Positions 32,032 through 44,501 of a stretch of DNA of 64,000 nucleotides are shown one piece after another. Where the stretch lies: NCBI GenBank assembly GCA_017745175.1, contig JAGHZY010000007.1:1-64000 (forward strand), written 5' to 3'. The notes below the pieces were generated by a model. It was not told the DNA's origin. It worked only from the letters and a program-made list of their open reading frames with translations, and did not search any database. The DNA comes from Sphingopyxis sp. (GTDB lineage Bacteria; Pseudomonadota; Alphaproteobacteria; Sphingomonadales; Sphingomonadaceae). The translations under genes and the position numbers were made by a program. Position 1 is the first letter of the stretch, and each line of letters starts with the position of its first letter.

Positions 32032-34911
32032 TTAGTTATCGAGGGACACCGTTTCTACCGGCAGACCCAATCCGTCAAGCTGCGGTTTTACCACCGCCGC
32101 ATCGCCGACGACGACATAGACAAGATCGTCGATGCTGAGCGCGCCCCGCGCCGCCGCATCGATTTCGGCCGCAGTCATTGCTTCATAGGTCGCAGGCAGC
32201 GTCTCGTAATAATTGTCCGGACGGCCGAATTTCACGATCTGGCGGAGCCCGCCGAGCACATCGCCCGATGTCTCGAAGCTGCCGGGCAGTTCGCGGACGC
32301 TGCCGTTGATCGTGCGCTCGAGCTCTTCCCTCGTCACGCCCTTGTCGCCGAGGAAGCTCTTGAGGTCGCTCTGCAGTTCCCTGATCGAATCGCCCGTCCG
32401 GTCGGCCTGAACCGGCGCCGCGGCAACCCAGGTCAAACGGTCCTTGTCGCCCGAGATACGACTGCGCACGCCATAGGACCAGCCCTTCGTCTCGCGCAGA
32501 TTGGTGTTGAAACGCGAGAGAAAACTGCCGCCGAAAATATCGTTGGCCGAACGCAGCACCTCCAGCTCGTCGCCGCCCCTGGCCTCCAGAACCTTGCCGG
32601 CCAGGATCACCGACTGCGGCGATTTGGGCCGGTCGAACAACAGGATGCGCGGCTTCGGTGCCGGGATCGCAATCTCGAAATGCTTGACGGGTTTCGCCGC
32701 AGCCGGCGCCTTCCATTGGCCCAGCGTCGCGTCGAGCTGCTTCTTCACTTCCGCGAGCGTGGTGTCGCCAACGACAAAGATGCGCGCATTGTCGGGGCGG
32801 ATCCACGTCGCATGGAAGGCCGCGATCTGGTCGCGGGCGGCCGCTGTCACGGCTTTCGCATTGCCCAGCCCCGACGGCGGAATGCCATAGGGATGGTCGG
32901 CGCCGTAAAGCACGGGCATCAACAGCCGCGATGCGACGGCGTTCGGATTGTTGAGTTCGGCCTTCAGCCGGTTGAGCTGTTGCGCGCGGACGCGCTCCAG
33001 CTCCTTGCCGTCGAAGGCCGGATTGCGGACATAGTCGGCAAGCAGGCCGAGCGACGCGCCCAGATTGGGCTTCAGCGCGAACAGGCTGAATATCGTTTCG
33101 TCGGCGTTCGCATTCCCGCTGATCTGCGCCCCCAGTCGCTCCTTCGCCTCGGCAAAGGCGATGGAATCGAGGCTCGTCGTCCCCTCGTCCATCAGGCTCA
33201 GCATCAGCGACTGGGTACCGAGCGCGCCGTGCGGATCGGCGGCATAGCCTGCGTCGAGGCTGACCGCCACGTTGACTGTCGGCACCGCCGTGCGGCGCGC
33301 GAAAACGACCTCGATCCCGTTCTTCAGCTTCGTCCGTTCGATGGCCGGGAAATCGAGCGCGGCGAGACCGGCAACGGCGGGAAGCTGCGACCGGTCGGCG
33401 AAGGACGCCTCGCCGTTCGTGGCGGGTCCGACGTCGCCCAGCGCGGGATTCCAGTAGTGCGCGGGTCCGAACGACGCGTCGGGCTCGCCTTCGGCAACCG
33501 CGCCGCCGCGGTTCTCGCCGCCCTCGGTGCGTTCGCCGGGCGTGTAGGTCAGCGAGAAGGCCGGGCGCGACAGCCATTTTTGCGCCGCCGCCCTGACCTG
33601 TTCGGGGGTCGCCTTCGCCATCCGGTCGAGCTCGACCTTGTAATAGGCGGGATTGTTCGAATAGAGCGCGCCCTCGGCAAGCGTGACCGCCTTGCCGCCG
33701 AAACCGCCAACCGACTCGAGCCCCGCGATTGTCCCGCCGAGATAGCTTGCGGCAGTCCGGTTCAGCTCGTCGGCAGTCGGGCCGGTGGCGAGGAAGTTCG
33801 CAATCTCCTCGTCAAGCCGCTTCGCGACGAGCGCGGGTTCGATCCCCGGCTTCACATCGGCCTGGACGAGCAGGATGCCCGCATCCTCAAAGGGCTGGGT
33901 GCCCGCGGAAACGCTCACGGCAACCGGATCCTTGCGCACCAGTGCATTGTCAAGGCGCGACGACGACAGACCGCCGAGCACGGTCATCGCCATTTGCAGC
34001 GGCACCGCCTCGGCATCGTTGAGCCCCGGAATCGCCCACATCCGGTAGATGCGGGTCGTCGGGATCAGGTCCTTGACCTCCTTGGCAAGCGGCGCGGGCA
34101 AGCGCGGTATCGAGGTCGCGGGCGCCCGCACCGCCGGGCCACGCGGAATGTCGCCGAACCATTCCTGCACCTTGGCCCTCGCCGTGGCGACGTCGATGTC
34201 GCCCGCGAGCACGAGCACCGCATTGTTCGGACCATAATTGTCGGTGAACCATTTCTTCACATCGGCGAGGCTGGCCGAATTGAGGTCGGCCATCGAACCG
34301 ATCGTGCTGTGATGATAGGGGTGCCCCTTCGGAAAGAGATTCTCCTGAACCTCGTACCACAGCAGCCCATAGGGGTTGTTGTCACCCTGACGCTTCTCGT
34401 TCTGGACGACGCTGCGCTGGTTATCGAGTTTTTCCTGCGTCACCGCGCCGAGCAGATGCCCCATGCGATCGCTTTCGAGGAAAAGCGCGCGATCGAGCGC
34501 GCCCGTCGGCACCGTTTCGAAATAATTGGTGCGGTCGAGCCAGGTCGTACCGTTGCTGTCGGTCGCGCCAACCTGCTGCAGCGGTTCGAAAAAGTCGCCG
34601 GGGGCATTTTCCGACCCGTTGAACATCAGATGTTCGAACAGATGCGCAAAGCCCGTCTTGCCCTTGGGCTCGTGCTTCGACCCGACACGATACCATACGG
34701 AGACGGCAACGACAGGCGCCTTGCGATCCTCGTGCACGATCACGCGCAAGCCGTTGTCGAGCGTGAAGCTCTGGTACGGAATGTCGACCGCCTTCACCAG
34801 TTCGGCGACAGGCACGGGTTTCGCGGCCCGGGGCTTGGCGAGCGCCGGACCCGCGGCGACAAGCGAAGTGGTAACCGCCAAGGCAAGGGCAAAGCGATGA
34901 AAACGGGGCAT
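32032..34911 (-). CDS. M16 family zinc metallopeptidase (two-domain, exported)
   Basis: A 959-residue protein with a signal peptide (FALALAVTTSLVAAGPALA). The N-terminal peptidase domain has the inverted zinc motif HLFEH (H90, E93, H94) and the downstream Glu about 75 residues later. The second M16 domain (from about 530, LDFPAIERTKLKNGIEVVFARR) lacks the motif, as in pitrilysin-type enzymes. It degrades peptides in the periplasm. ATG 34911 is preferred (agagg 6 bases upstream) over the ATG two codons before. A penicillin-acylase-type gene precedes it on the same strand. Confidence 0.93.
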   Translation of the reverse strand: MPRFHRFALALAVTTSLVAAGPALAKPRAAKPVPVAELVKAVDIPYQSFTLDNGLRVIVHEDRKAPVVAVSVWYRVGSKHEPKGKTGFAHLFEHLMFNGSENAPGDFFEPLQQVGATDSNGTTWLDRTNYFETVPTGALDRALFLESDRMGHLLGAVTQEKLDNQRSVVQNEKRQGDNNPYGLLWYEVQENLFPKGHPYHHSTIGSMADLNSASLADVKKWFTDNYGPNNAVLVLAGDIDVATARAKVQEWFGDIPRGPAVRAPATSIPRLPAPLAKEVKDLIPTTRIYRMWAIPGLNDAEAVPLQMAMTVLGGLSSSRLDNALVRKDPVAVSVSAGTQPFEDAGILLVQADVKPGIEPALVAKRLDEEIANFLATGPTADELNRTAASYLGGTIAGLESVGGFGGKAVTLAEGALYSNNPAYYKVELDRMAKATPEQVRAAAQKWLSRPAFSLTYTPGERTEGGENRGGAVAEGEPDASFGPAHYWNPALGDVGPATNGEASFADRSQLPAVAGLAALDFPAIERTKLKNGIEVVFARRTAVPTVNVAVSLDAGYAADPHGALGTQSLMLSLMDEGTTSLDSIAFAEAKERLGAQISGNANADETIFSLFALKPNLGASLGLLADYVRNPAFDGKELERVRAQQLNRLKAELNNPNAVASRLLMPVLYGADHPYGIPPSGLGNAKAVTAAARDQIAAFHATWIRPDNARIFVVGDTTLAEVKKQLDATLGQWKAPAAAKPVKHFEIAIPAPKPRILLFDRPKSPQSVILAGKVLEARGGDELEVLRSANDIFGGSFLSRFNTNLRETKGWSYGVRSRISGDKDRLTWVAAAPVQADRTGDSIRELQSDLKSFLGDKGVTREELERTINGSVRELPGSFETSGDVLGGLRQIVKFGRPDNYYETLPATYEAMTAAEIDAAARGALSIDDLVYVVVGDAAVVKPQLDGLGLPVETVSLDN

Positions 34912-35009
34912 GAACATCCTCTTGTTCGGAGGCGGGTCTGATCGGCCCGCTTGCGACCGGGGTGCCGGACGGCACTGTATCAACGGTTTAGGACAGCGCT
35001 TTCGGGCTT

Positions 35010-37166
35010 TCAAGGCCGATAGAAGCGCGCGCCGCCGGCCTTCAGCGCCGCCGGGTCGAACAGCACGGGCTTGAGCTTGTGCGCCACGAACAGCGGCGCC
35101 TGATCATTATAGTGCGGGCTTTGCGGCCGCGTCGTCGCCGCCCCGAACGGCTGGACCGATTCCGAGTGCACCCGTCCCTGCGCGTCCCACGTCACGAACA
35201 TGATGAAGCTGTCGCCATGGCGCACCTTCAGCCGTCCATCGGGCTCGGCGTCCCACAGCGTCGAAGCGCGCACCGTGTCGTTGCCGCCGTCGAGCGGCAG
35301 GTCGACACGGTTCGCTCCCTCACCGTGCCGCAACCGCAGCACGGTCCCGAGCCTGGGGTCGAGTCCGTCGAAATGGTCCTGCAGATGCGCAACCGTTTCC
35401 CGCAGCACGGTGCGCGGGTCGGGCGCGGCGCGGCGCTGGTAATGGCTGCCGTTCGCGGGGCGCAGCACCATCAACGCGAGCGCGTCGCCCTTCCCCTTGC
35501 CGTCGAGGTTCCAGTCCCATTCGCGCAGCAGCTTCTGCGCCTGCGCCAGCGCCGGGTCACCCTTCGTATCGAGCGCGAGCAACCGATCCATCCATGCCTT
35601 CGCATAGCCGGTCTTCGCATAGGCGGTGTCATATTTGATCGCCTTCAGCCGCGCCGCGTCGATCTGCCCCGACGCCTCGAACAGCTCGATCAGCCGCGTC
35701 GCGCGATTGGTCATGTCGTCCTCGATCCCGAGCAGTGGCGAAAAGGCCGCGGCGTCGAGTTCGTCGCCCGGCCCCGCCGCGACCCACGGCGTGTTGTTGG
35801 CGTTCATCACATAGCCCGAGCGGGGATTGACCAGTGCCGGCACGCGGTCGAACGGCAGCGTCTGCGTCCACAGATCCGCCGACGTGTCGCCGGGCAAAAC
35901 GCCGCGCCAGTTGAACCCCGGCTGCCGGTCAGGGAACATCGCATTGTAGAAGAAGCCGATGTTGCCCTTGGCATCGGCGTAGACGAAATTGGTTGCAGGC
36001 ACACCCTGCCCCGCCATGGCCGCGCGCCATTCGGCGAAAGTCCTTGCCCTGTTCAGCCGGTAATATTGGGTGACCATATTCGCCTGGTCGATGCCGGCAT
36101 AGCGGATCGCGAAGGCACCCTTGTCATTCTTCACCACCGGCCCGTGGACCGAGTGCCAGATCGTGCGAGGAACCGGCAGCACGAACGGCCCGACCTTGAC
36201 CTTCAGCCAGATGCGCGTCTTTTCAAGCGGCCGCCACTGGCCGTCGAAGCGGTAGTTTTCGCCACTGTCGTCGAGCACCAGCTTGTACACGTCGATCAAA
36301 TCGGGCCGGTTTACCGTGTTGGTCCAGCCGAGAAATTTATTGTGACCGAGGAACGGATAGGGCGACCCAGGGAAGTTTGCGCCCGCGAAATCCCAGCCCT
36401 CTTCCGAATGGACGACAAGCTCGTACCACGCGACGCCGCCCGTCCACGGCTGGTGCGAGTTCGACACGAGCCGCGTCGCGCCGTCGGTCGACCGCGCCGG
36501 TGCAACCGCGATGCCGTTCGATCCATTGTCGGCAGGATCGGTGCCGACCGGGGTCAGCGCGCGCGGAACCAGCTTGCCCGTCGCATCGAGCGCGGGCCCG
36601 CCCTCGCGTGCGAGCGCCTTGTCCTCGACCAGCGATCCCAGCACCGAATCGAGCCCGAAGAAGAAGGGCGAACGGAGCACGAACCCCGCGACGACATCCT
36701 CGCCGGTGACCGGGAACAGCCCCGACAGGCGTATCTCGTCCGGATGTTTGTCGGCATAATGGTTGAGCCCGGCGGCGTAAGCGGTGAAGAGCTTTTTCAC
36801 GTCGCCGGGCAGACGCGGCCAGTCGCGCTTCGTCGTCGCCCGGACATCGAGCAGCGCCTCGGCATAATCGATCTTCGCCCCGTCCTCGCCCAGCAGCGCA
36901 CCGGCACGGCCACGCGTCATCGCGAGCACTTCCTGCAACGTCGAGAAATCGTCCTCGGCATGAGCATAGGCGACGCCGTAGGCAACATCGGCGTCGGTCT
37001 TCCCGAAGATATGCGGCACCCCGAAGCCGTCGCGCGCGATGCGGACATCGGCGGGCTTGAAAACGGGCGCAGCCGGCGCCTCGGCGGTCAGCGGCTCCCA
37101 GAAGGCAAGCGACACCGCAGTCAGGACGAACAGCAACAGGAAGCCGAGCAAAATCCGTCGCAGCAT
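35010..37166 (-). CDS. penicillin acylase family Ntn hydrolase
   Basis: A 718-residue precursor with an N-terminal membrane/signal segment (LRRILLGFLLLFVLTAVSLAF). The alpha-chain motif RDGFGVPHIFGKTDADVAYGVAYAHAEDDF is followed by the autocleavage site G-S-N (S216 in DNGSNGIAVAPARS), where Ser becomes the N-terminal nucleophile. SNSHQPWTGG and FVYADAKGNIGFFYNAMFP are typical beta-chain blocks. Family members cleave penicillins, acyl-homoserine lactones or other amides in the periplasm. Substrate here is not predictable. The start is ATG 37166, with aaagga upstream. Confidence 0.92.
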   Translation of the reverse strand: MLRRILLGFLLLFVLTAVSLAFWEPLTAEAPAAPVFKPADVRIARDGFGVPHIFGKTDADVAYGVAYAHAEDDFSTLQEVLAMTRGRAGALLGEDGAKIDYAEALLDVRATTKRDWPRLPGDVKKLFTAYAAGLNHYADKHPDEIRLSGLFPVTGEDVVAGFVLRSPFFFGLDSVLGSLVEDKALAREGGPALDATGKLVPRALTPVGTDPADNGSNGIAVAPARSTDGATRLVSNSHQPWTGGVAWYELVVHSEEGWDFAGANFPGSPYPFLGHNKFLGWTNTVNRPDLIDVYKLVLDDSGENYRFDGQWRPLEKTRIWLKVKVGPFVLPVPRTIWHSVHGPVVKNDKGAFAIRYAGIDQANMVTQYYRLNRARTFAEWRAAMAGQGVPATNFVYADAKGNIGFFYNAMFPDRQPGFNWRGVLPGDTSADLWTQTLPFDRVPALVNPRSGYVMNANNTPWVAAGPGDELDAAAFSPLLGIEDDMTNRATRLIELFEASGQIDAARLKAIKYDTAYAKTGYAKAWMDRLLALDTKGDPALAQAQKLLREWDWNLDGKGKGDALALMVLRPANGSHYQRRAAPDPRTVLRETVAHLQDHFDGLDPRLGTVLRLRHGEGANRVDLPLDGGNDTVRASTLWDAEPDGRLKVRHGDSFIMFVTWDAQGRVHSESVQPFGAATTRPQSPHYNDQAPLFVAHKLKPVLFDPAALKAGGARFYRP

Positions 37167-37309
37167 CGTTGGTCCTTTCCTGTCCGCGCGACTTGTGACG
37201 GCCATGTCGTCCGATGGCAAGCGACTGTCGTTCGTCGAGGCGGATTTGCGGGTGTACGCCATGCGGCTATGCACCGGGCAGGCTATTGAACAACGGGGAA
37301 TAATCAAAC

Positions 37310-38884
37310 ATGCGCATGAAACATCTGCTCCTTTCCGCCTGCCTGTCGTTCGACCTCGCGCCTGCCGCGATGGCGCAATCCGTCACCGGATCGGGGGTCG
37401 TCCCGGCGACGGCGGCGAACAGCGCCGAGCGGGCAATCGGCTTCGCAACGAATGCGCCCGCGGGTGCCGCGCTCGTCATCATGACGACCGATGCCACGCT
37501 GCCGCCGCTTGACGGTGTGACCCTGACCGCCACCGAACGGCAGGCCGTTACTGCGGCGATCGCGGCGGCGAGCTTCGACGGCAAGGCGGGTTCGACACTG
37601 TCGCTGCGCGGTATCGGCGCGCATCCGCGTATCCTGCTGGTTGGCACGGGCCCCGCCCCCTCGTCGCTCGCGCTCGCCGAAGCAGGCGGCAAGGCGGCAC
37701 AGGAGCTCAGAAGCGAGGCGCATCCCGTGACCATCGCCGGCGCCCTCGGCGACAGCTCGGCCGCCGATGTCGCTTACGGCTTCGCGCTCGGCCAGTATCG
37801 CTTCGACCGTTACAAGACCGTGGACAGGAAGGCGCCGTCGACCGGCACGGTGACGCTTGTCGGCGCCAACCCGTCGGCCGCCGAGACCGCCTTCGCAGGG
37901 CGCTGGAAACCGCTTGCCGACGGCGTGCGCCTGTCGCGCGACCTTGCGAACGAACCCGCCAACGTCATCTATCCCGAAAGCTTCGTCGCGCAGGTGCGCG
38001 AGGCGTTCGGCAATACACCCGGCGTCAGCATCGAAGTGCTCGACGAGGCCGCGATGCGCAAGCTCGGCATGGGGACGCTCGTCGGGGTCGGACAGGGCAG
38101 CCCGCGCGGTTCGCGCCTGCTCGCGGTGCGCTATCGCGGCGCGGGCGCACCCGCCGCGCCGCTGGCGTTCATCGGCAAGGGCATCACCTTCGATTCGGGC
38201 GGCATTTCATTGAAGCCCGGCGCGGGCATGTGGGACATGAAGGGCGACATGTCGGGCGCCGCCTCGGTCGTCGGCGCTGCGTTGTCGCTCGCAAAGTCGC
38301 GCGCACCGGTGCATGTCGTCGCGGTCGCGGCGCTCGCCGAGAATATGCCCGACGGCAACGCACAGCGCCCCGGCGACGTCACGCGCACCATGTCGGGCAA
38401 GACGATCGAGATGCTCAACGCCGACGCCGAGGGCCGCCTCGTCCTCGCCGACGCCAATGAATATGTCGCCGCGACCTACAAGCCGCGCGCGATCGTCAAC
38501 ATCGCGACACTGACCGGCGCGATCGTCGGCGCGCTCGACGACCAATATGCCGGCCTGTTCGCACGCGACGAAAAGCTCGCCGCCGCGCTGCTCGCGGCGG
38601 GCACAGCGAGCGGCGAGGAACTGTGGCGCATGCCGCTCCACAAGAATTACGCCGAGAAGCTGAAGTCGGACATCGCCGACATCCGCAATATTGCGCCGAG
38701 CCAAGGCCCGGGCGCGAGCCTCGGCGCCCATGTCATCGGCTTTTTCGTCGACGAGGCGACTCCATGGGCGCATCTCGATATCGCCGGCGTCAATCAGGCC
38801 GACAAGGCGACGCCGCTCGTTCCCAGGGGGATGAGCGGCTTCGGCGTGCGCCTGCTCGACCAGCTTGCGCGAAGCGGGGAATAG
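37310..38884 (+). CDS. exported leucyl aminopeptidase family (M17) protein
   Basis: A 524-residue protein with an N-terminal signal (MKHLLLSACLSFDLAPAAMAQ), unusual for the mostly cytoplasmic PepA family. The metal-binding blocks are intact: IGKGITFDSGGISLKPG (about 286-302), DMSGAA and the signature NADAEGRL (369-376). Dinuclear zinc or manganese would release N-terminal residues from peptides. It is divergent from the penicillin-acylase gene. Periplasmic peptide breakdown together with the M16 peptidase is plausible. Confidence 0.93.
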   Translation: MRMKHLLLSACLSFDLAPAAMAQSVTGSGVVPATAANSAERAIGFATNAPAGAALVIMTTDATLPPLDGVTLTATERQAVTAAIAAASFDGKAGSTLSLRGIGAHPRILLVGTGPAPSSLALAEAGGKAAQELRSEAHPVTIAGALGDSSAADVAYGFALGQYRFDRYKTVDRKAPSTGTVTLVGANPSAAETAFAGRWKPLADGVRLSRDLANEPANVIYPESFVAQVREAFGNTPGVSIEVLDEAAMRKLGMGTLVGVGQGSPRGSRLLAVRYRGAGAPAAPLAFIGKGITFDSGGISLKPGAGMWDMKGDMSGAASVVGAALSLAKSRAPVHVVAVAALAENMPDGNAQRPGDVTRTMSGKTIEMLNADAEGRLVLADANEYVAATYKPRAIVNIATLTGAIVGALDDQYAGLFARDEKLAAALLAAGTASGEELWRMPLHKNYAEKLKSDIADIRNIAPSQGPGASLGAHVIGFFVDEATPWAHLDIAGVNQADKATPLVPRGMSGFGVRLLDQLARSGE

Positions 38885-38900
38885 CAGGCCTTGCAATATT

Positions 38901-38981
38901 CCGTTCGTGTCGAGCGAAATCGAGACACCTCGAAGGCGTGTGCGACCGATGGGCATCTCGCCTTCGCTCGATGCGAACGGG
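38901..38981. repeat. palindromic repeat, family B, copy 2
   Basis: Left arm ccgttcgtgtcgagcgaaat and right arm ccttcgctcgatgcgaacgg (38961-38980), with a central gcgaccgatgggcat. It matches the unit at 26372-26452 along nearly its whole length. It lies between the M17 peptidase gene and clpB, just before a candidate heat-shock promoter. Confidence 0.8.
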
Positions 38982-38983
38982 AA

Positions 38984-39013
38984 CTTGAAGCAAGCCCTTG
39001 TGTTGCACAATGG
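38984..39013 (+). promoter_or_regulatory. possible sigma32-type promoter of clpB
   Basis: cttgaa (38984-38989) is an exact heat-shock -35 element. It is followed after 16 bases by cacaatgg (39006-39013), a partial match to the -10 consensus CCCCATnT. It lies 38 bases before ATG 39051. The -10 is weak, so confidence is low despite the fit to clpB biology. Confidence 0.35.
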
Positions 39014-39050
39014 CAACACTATCTTGCCCGGCGAGAAAGGGGCTTTCTGA

Positions 39051-41630
<2,580 letters not shown>

Positions 41631-41641
41631 GAGCACTTCGG

Positions 41642-43105
41642 GTGAACGAGGAGTGGGCGCGGCTTGATGCCGCCGCTGGGCGGAGCATCGGACAGGGACG
41701 CCATTCGGAAGCCGCGGCGCTGCTCCGCCGGGCGACCGCGCTCCGTCCCGATCACGCCGACGGCTGGTTCAACCTCGGCTATGTGCTGCGCCAGATGCGC
41801 GCCTATCCCGAGGCGCTCGACGCCTATGCCGAGGCGCTGCGCCGCAATGTCCCGGCCCCCGAGGCGGTGCACGTCAACCGCGCCGCGATCCTCTCCGAAT
41901 ATATGGAGCGGACGGCCGAGGCCGAGGCCGAACTTCGCGCGGCGCTGGACAGGAATCCCAAATTCCTGCCCGCGTGGCTCAACCTCGGCGGTCTGATGGA
42001 AGATATGGGCAAGGCCGACGATGCCGCCGACGCATACCGCAAGGCACTGCGTGTCGCGCCGGGCAACGGCCGCGCGCGCGCGCGGCTGGCGGCGATCCGT
42101 GTCCACAAGGGCGAAGCTGAACCCGCGATCCGCGACCTGGAAGCAAGATTGCGGAACGGTGCCGATAGTCCTGACGATGCCACCGAACTTCTTTTCGCGC
42201 TCGGCAACGCCCTCGACGCGGCCGGCCGCTACGGCCATGCGTTCGCCGTGATCGCCGAAGCGAACCGGGTAAACGAATCGATCCGCCCGGCATCGCGCCG
42301 CTACAATCGCGTGGCGCAGGAACGGCTGGTCGATGAGCTTGTCGCGGCCTTCCCCGATCGCCCGAACGCGTCCACGGCCGACGATGGCGAGCAGATGATC
42401 TTCATCTGCGGCATGTTCCGGTCGGGCTCGACCGTGATCGAACAATTGCTCGGCCGCCACCCGCTCGTCCGCATCGGCGGCGAACTCGACCTGATCCCCT
42501 CCATGGTCCACGAACGACTGATGCCGTATCCGGCGGCGATCGGCGATCTGGCCGCCGCCGGACTCGACGAATTGCGTGGCCAATATCTGCAGACGATCCG
42601 CACCAATTTCCCCGACGCCGCCTATATCACCGACAAGCGGCCCGACAATTTCCTGCATATCGGCCTGATCAAGACGCTCTTCCCCGCTGCGCACATCGTC
42701 CACACCCGGCGTGACACGCTCGACAACATCCTGTCGATCTTCTTCCTGAACTTCGCCGAGACAATCAATTACAGCGACCGGCTCGAGGATGCGCTGCACT
42801 ATGTCGGCCAGTATCGACGGCTGATGGCGCATTGGGAACGGATTTTCGGCGCCGATATCGTCACGATCGAATATGACCGGCTCGTCCACGCCCCCGATGC
42901 GGTGATCGCCGACGCCTTTCGCAATCTGGGCCTGCCTCCCGTCGATCCGGCCGCAGCCGGAGATTCGAAAGCACCCGTCATTCGCACCCCGAGCAACTGG
43001 AAAGCGCGCTCGGCGATCCACAACCAGTCGTCGGGACGCTGGAAAAATTACGCCGCCGAACTCGCATCCATCCGCTCGGCGCTAGCCGCCATGGATGAGA
43101 TGTAA
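41642..43105 (+). CDS. TPR-sulfotransferase
   Basis: A 487-residue protein. The N-terminal 210 residues are tetratricopeptide repeats (WFNLGYVLRQMRAYPEALDAYAEAL, then AWLNLGGLMEDMGKADDAADAYRKAL). The C-terminal domain is a sulfotransferase with the 5'-phosphosulfate loop CGMFRSGSTVIEQLL (256-270) and FPAAHIVHTRRDTLDNILSIF as the 3'-phosphate-binding segment. It would transfer sulfate from PAPS, probably to a peptide held by the TPRs. The GTG start at 41642 follows the clpB stop by 11 bases, with aggag upstream; it may be co-transcribed. It neighbours a TPR-hydroxylase and a TonB receptor. Confidence 0.85.
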   Translation: MNEEWARLDAAAGRSIGQGRHSEAAALLRRATALRPDHADGWFNLGYVLRQMRAYPEALDAYAEALRRNVPAPEAVHVNRAAILSEYMERTAEAEAELRAALDRNPKFLPAWLNLGGLMEDMGKADDAADAYRKALRVAPGNGRARARLAAIRVHKGEAEPAIRDLEARLRNGADSPDDATELLFALGNALDAAGRYGHAFAVIAEANRVNESIRPASRRYNRVAQERLVDELVAAFPDRPNASTADDGEQMIFICGMFRSGSTVIEQLLGRHPLVRIGGELDLIPSMVHERLMPYPAAIGDLAAAGLDELRGQYLQTIRTNFPDAAYITDKRPDNFLHIGLIKTLFPAAHIVHTRRDTLDNILSIFFLNFAETINYSDRLEDALHYVGQYRRLMAHWERIFGADIVTIEYDRLVHAPDAVIADAFRNLGLPPVDPAAAGDSKAPVIRTPSNWKARSAIHNQSSGRWKNYAAELASIRSALAAMDEM

Positions 43106-43127
43106 CCGCCCCCCAACGGCCCAAAGC

Positions 43128-44390
43128 CTAGCGATCGCGCGACGTAATGTCGAAAAAGCGCGCTAGCAGATCCTGTTCGGCGGACGATAGATAGGGGTTC
43201 CAGACGTCGAAGATCAGCACGACGCGCGGCTCGGCGCTGCGATTCCACGCCTCGTGCTCGATCGTGTCGTCAAAGGCAAACGCCTCGCCGACCCGCCATT
43301 CGCGCGTTTCGCCGCCGACGCGAAAGGCACAGTCGGAAGGAACGACCAGCGGCAAATGGACGATCGCGCGCGTATTGGTGACGCCGGTATGCGGCGGAAT
43401 GTGTGCGCCAGGTTTCAGGATCGAAAAGAAGGCCGACGGCGCCTTACCCGGAACGCAGTTTTGCGGGATCGCGTCGAGCGCGGCAGCCGTTTCGGGGCAA
43501 AGCGCGCAGATGCTTTCGTTCTTCTCTCCATATTCCCACAGGAAACAGGCGCTCCAGTTCAGCGAATTGTCGAGTGTCGACCATTTATTCTCGGGCGTTC
43601 CGGGTTCTTGCCGGACATAGGGGCGGATGGCTTCATTGCCGTTCGCAAGCAGCGCCAGCGCTTCGCTGCGAATGGTGTCGGTACGTGCCTCGATTTCAGC
43701 AAACCAGGGAAAATGCGAGCGGTCGAAAAATTCGTCGGCGGGGAGGAACGGATAGAAAAGACCCGCACATTCATTCTGATAAATCCGGCGGCGACCCAGG
43801 CTGTTGTCGACACAGGCGGTGAAGCGGCGTCCCGCCGCACCCATGGCGGCCAGTTCGGCGCCCAGTTGGCGGTCGACGGCATCGGCAATCGCGCCATTGT
43901 GCCGTTCGAGAAAGGCACGGCCATACTGCAGCGCCTCTTCGACCCGCAGCGGCCGCTCGTGCATCGCGCTCGCCATCTGCACGATATTGCTCCACCGCTG
44001 TGCCGCGTCGCTTTCCTCACCCAGCCGCTCGTGCAGTTCGGCGATACGGAGCAGCGCAATGAAGTGCCTGCGGTCGATGTCGAGCGCGCCTTGCAGTGCC
44101 CGCCGTTCACCTTCGTCGTCCCCGGCCGCGCGGCACGCGGTCGCGAGGTTCAGCCACAGCGCCGGTTCTTTCGGATCGGCGGCGACGGCGGCGACGAAAC
44201 TCGCCTGCGCCTGTCCGAAATCCTGATCGGCGAGCGCGCGCATGCCCCGCGCATTGTGCAATCGGGGGTCAGTCGAATATTGTTGCAGGGCCTGATCGAG
44301 CGTGCGGCGTTCGCCGGCGGCGTCGCCGCGCTGGCGCGCCTGCATCGCGGTCGCCAGCGCCCCTTCGATCGCTTGGATATCGATAGTCAT
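43128..44390 (-). CDS. TPR-aspartyl/asparaginyl beta-hydroxylase
   Basis: A 420-residue protein. TPR-like helices occupy about 1-190. The C-terminal part is an AspH-type Fe(II)/2-oxoglutarate oxygenase: LKPGAHIPPHTGVTNTRAIVHLPLVVP (His ligand), WRVGEAFAFDDTIEHEAWNRS (second His) and PRVVLIFDVWNP (Arg for 2-oxoglutarate). A substrate is not known; peptide Asp/Asn/His hydroxylation is the family's reaction. ATG 44390 begins the first TPR helix. It is divergent from the 44502 gene and convergent with the TPR-sulfotransferase, which shares the domain plan. Confidence 0.85.
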   Translation of the reverse strand: MTIDIQAIEGALATAMQARQRGDAAGERRTLDQALQQYSTDPRLHNARGMRALADQDFGQAQASFVAAVAADPKEPALWLNLATACRAAGDDEGERRALQGALDIDRRHFIALLRIAELHERLGEESDAAQRWSNIVQMASAMHERPLRVEEALQYGRAFLERHNGAIADAVDRQLGAELAAMGAAGRRFTACVDNSLGRRRIYQNECAGLFYPFLPADEFFDRSHFPWFAEIEARTDTIRSEALALLANGNEAIRPYVRQEPGTPENKWSTLDNSLNWSACFLWEYGEKNESICALCPETAAALDAIPQNCVPGKAPSAFFSILKPGAHIPPHTGVTNTRAIVHLPLVVPSDCAFRVGGETREWRVGEAFAFDDTIEHEAWNRSAEPRVVLIFDVWNPYLSSAEQDLLARFFDITSRDR

Positions 44391-44501
44391 AGGACCGGCT
44401 AATCCACTAGCCGCGCGGGCGCAAGCGAAGGCGGTGGTTGAAGCAGGTGCGATATCGTTGCAGACGGAACGCATGGCATCGGGTGCCGGCGAAAGGGACA
44501 A

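Noticed and set aside
32029-34941. 970-codon plus-strand frame opposite the M16 peptidase
   Set aside because: The composition is that of a codon-position shadow (Arg, His and Asp rich) and no domain is visible.
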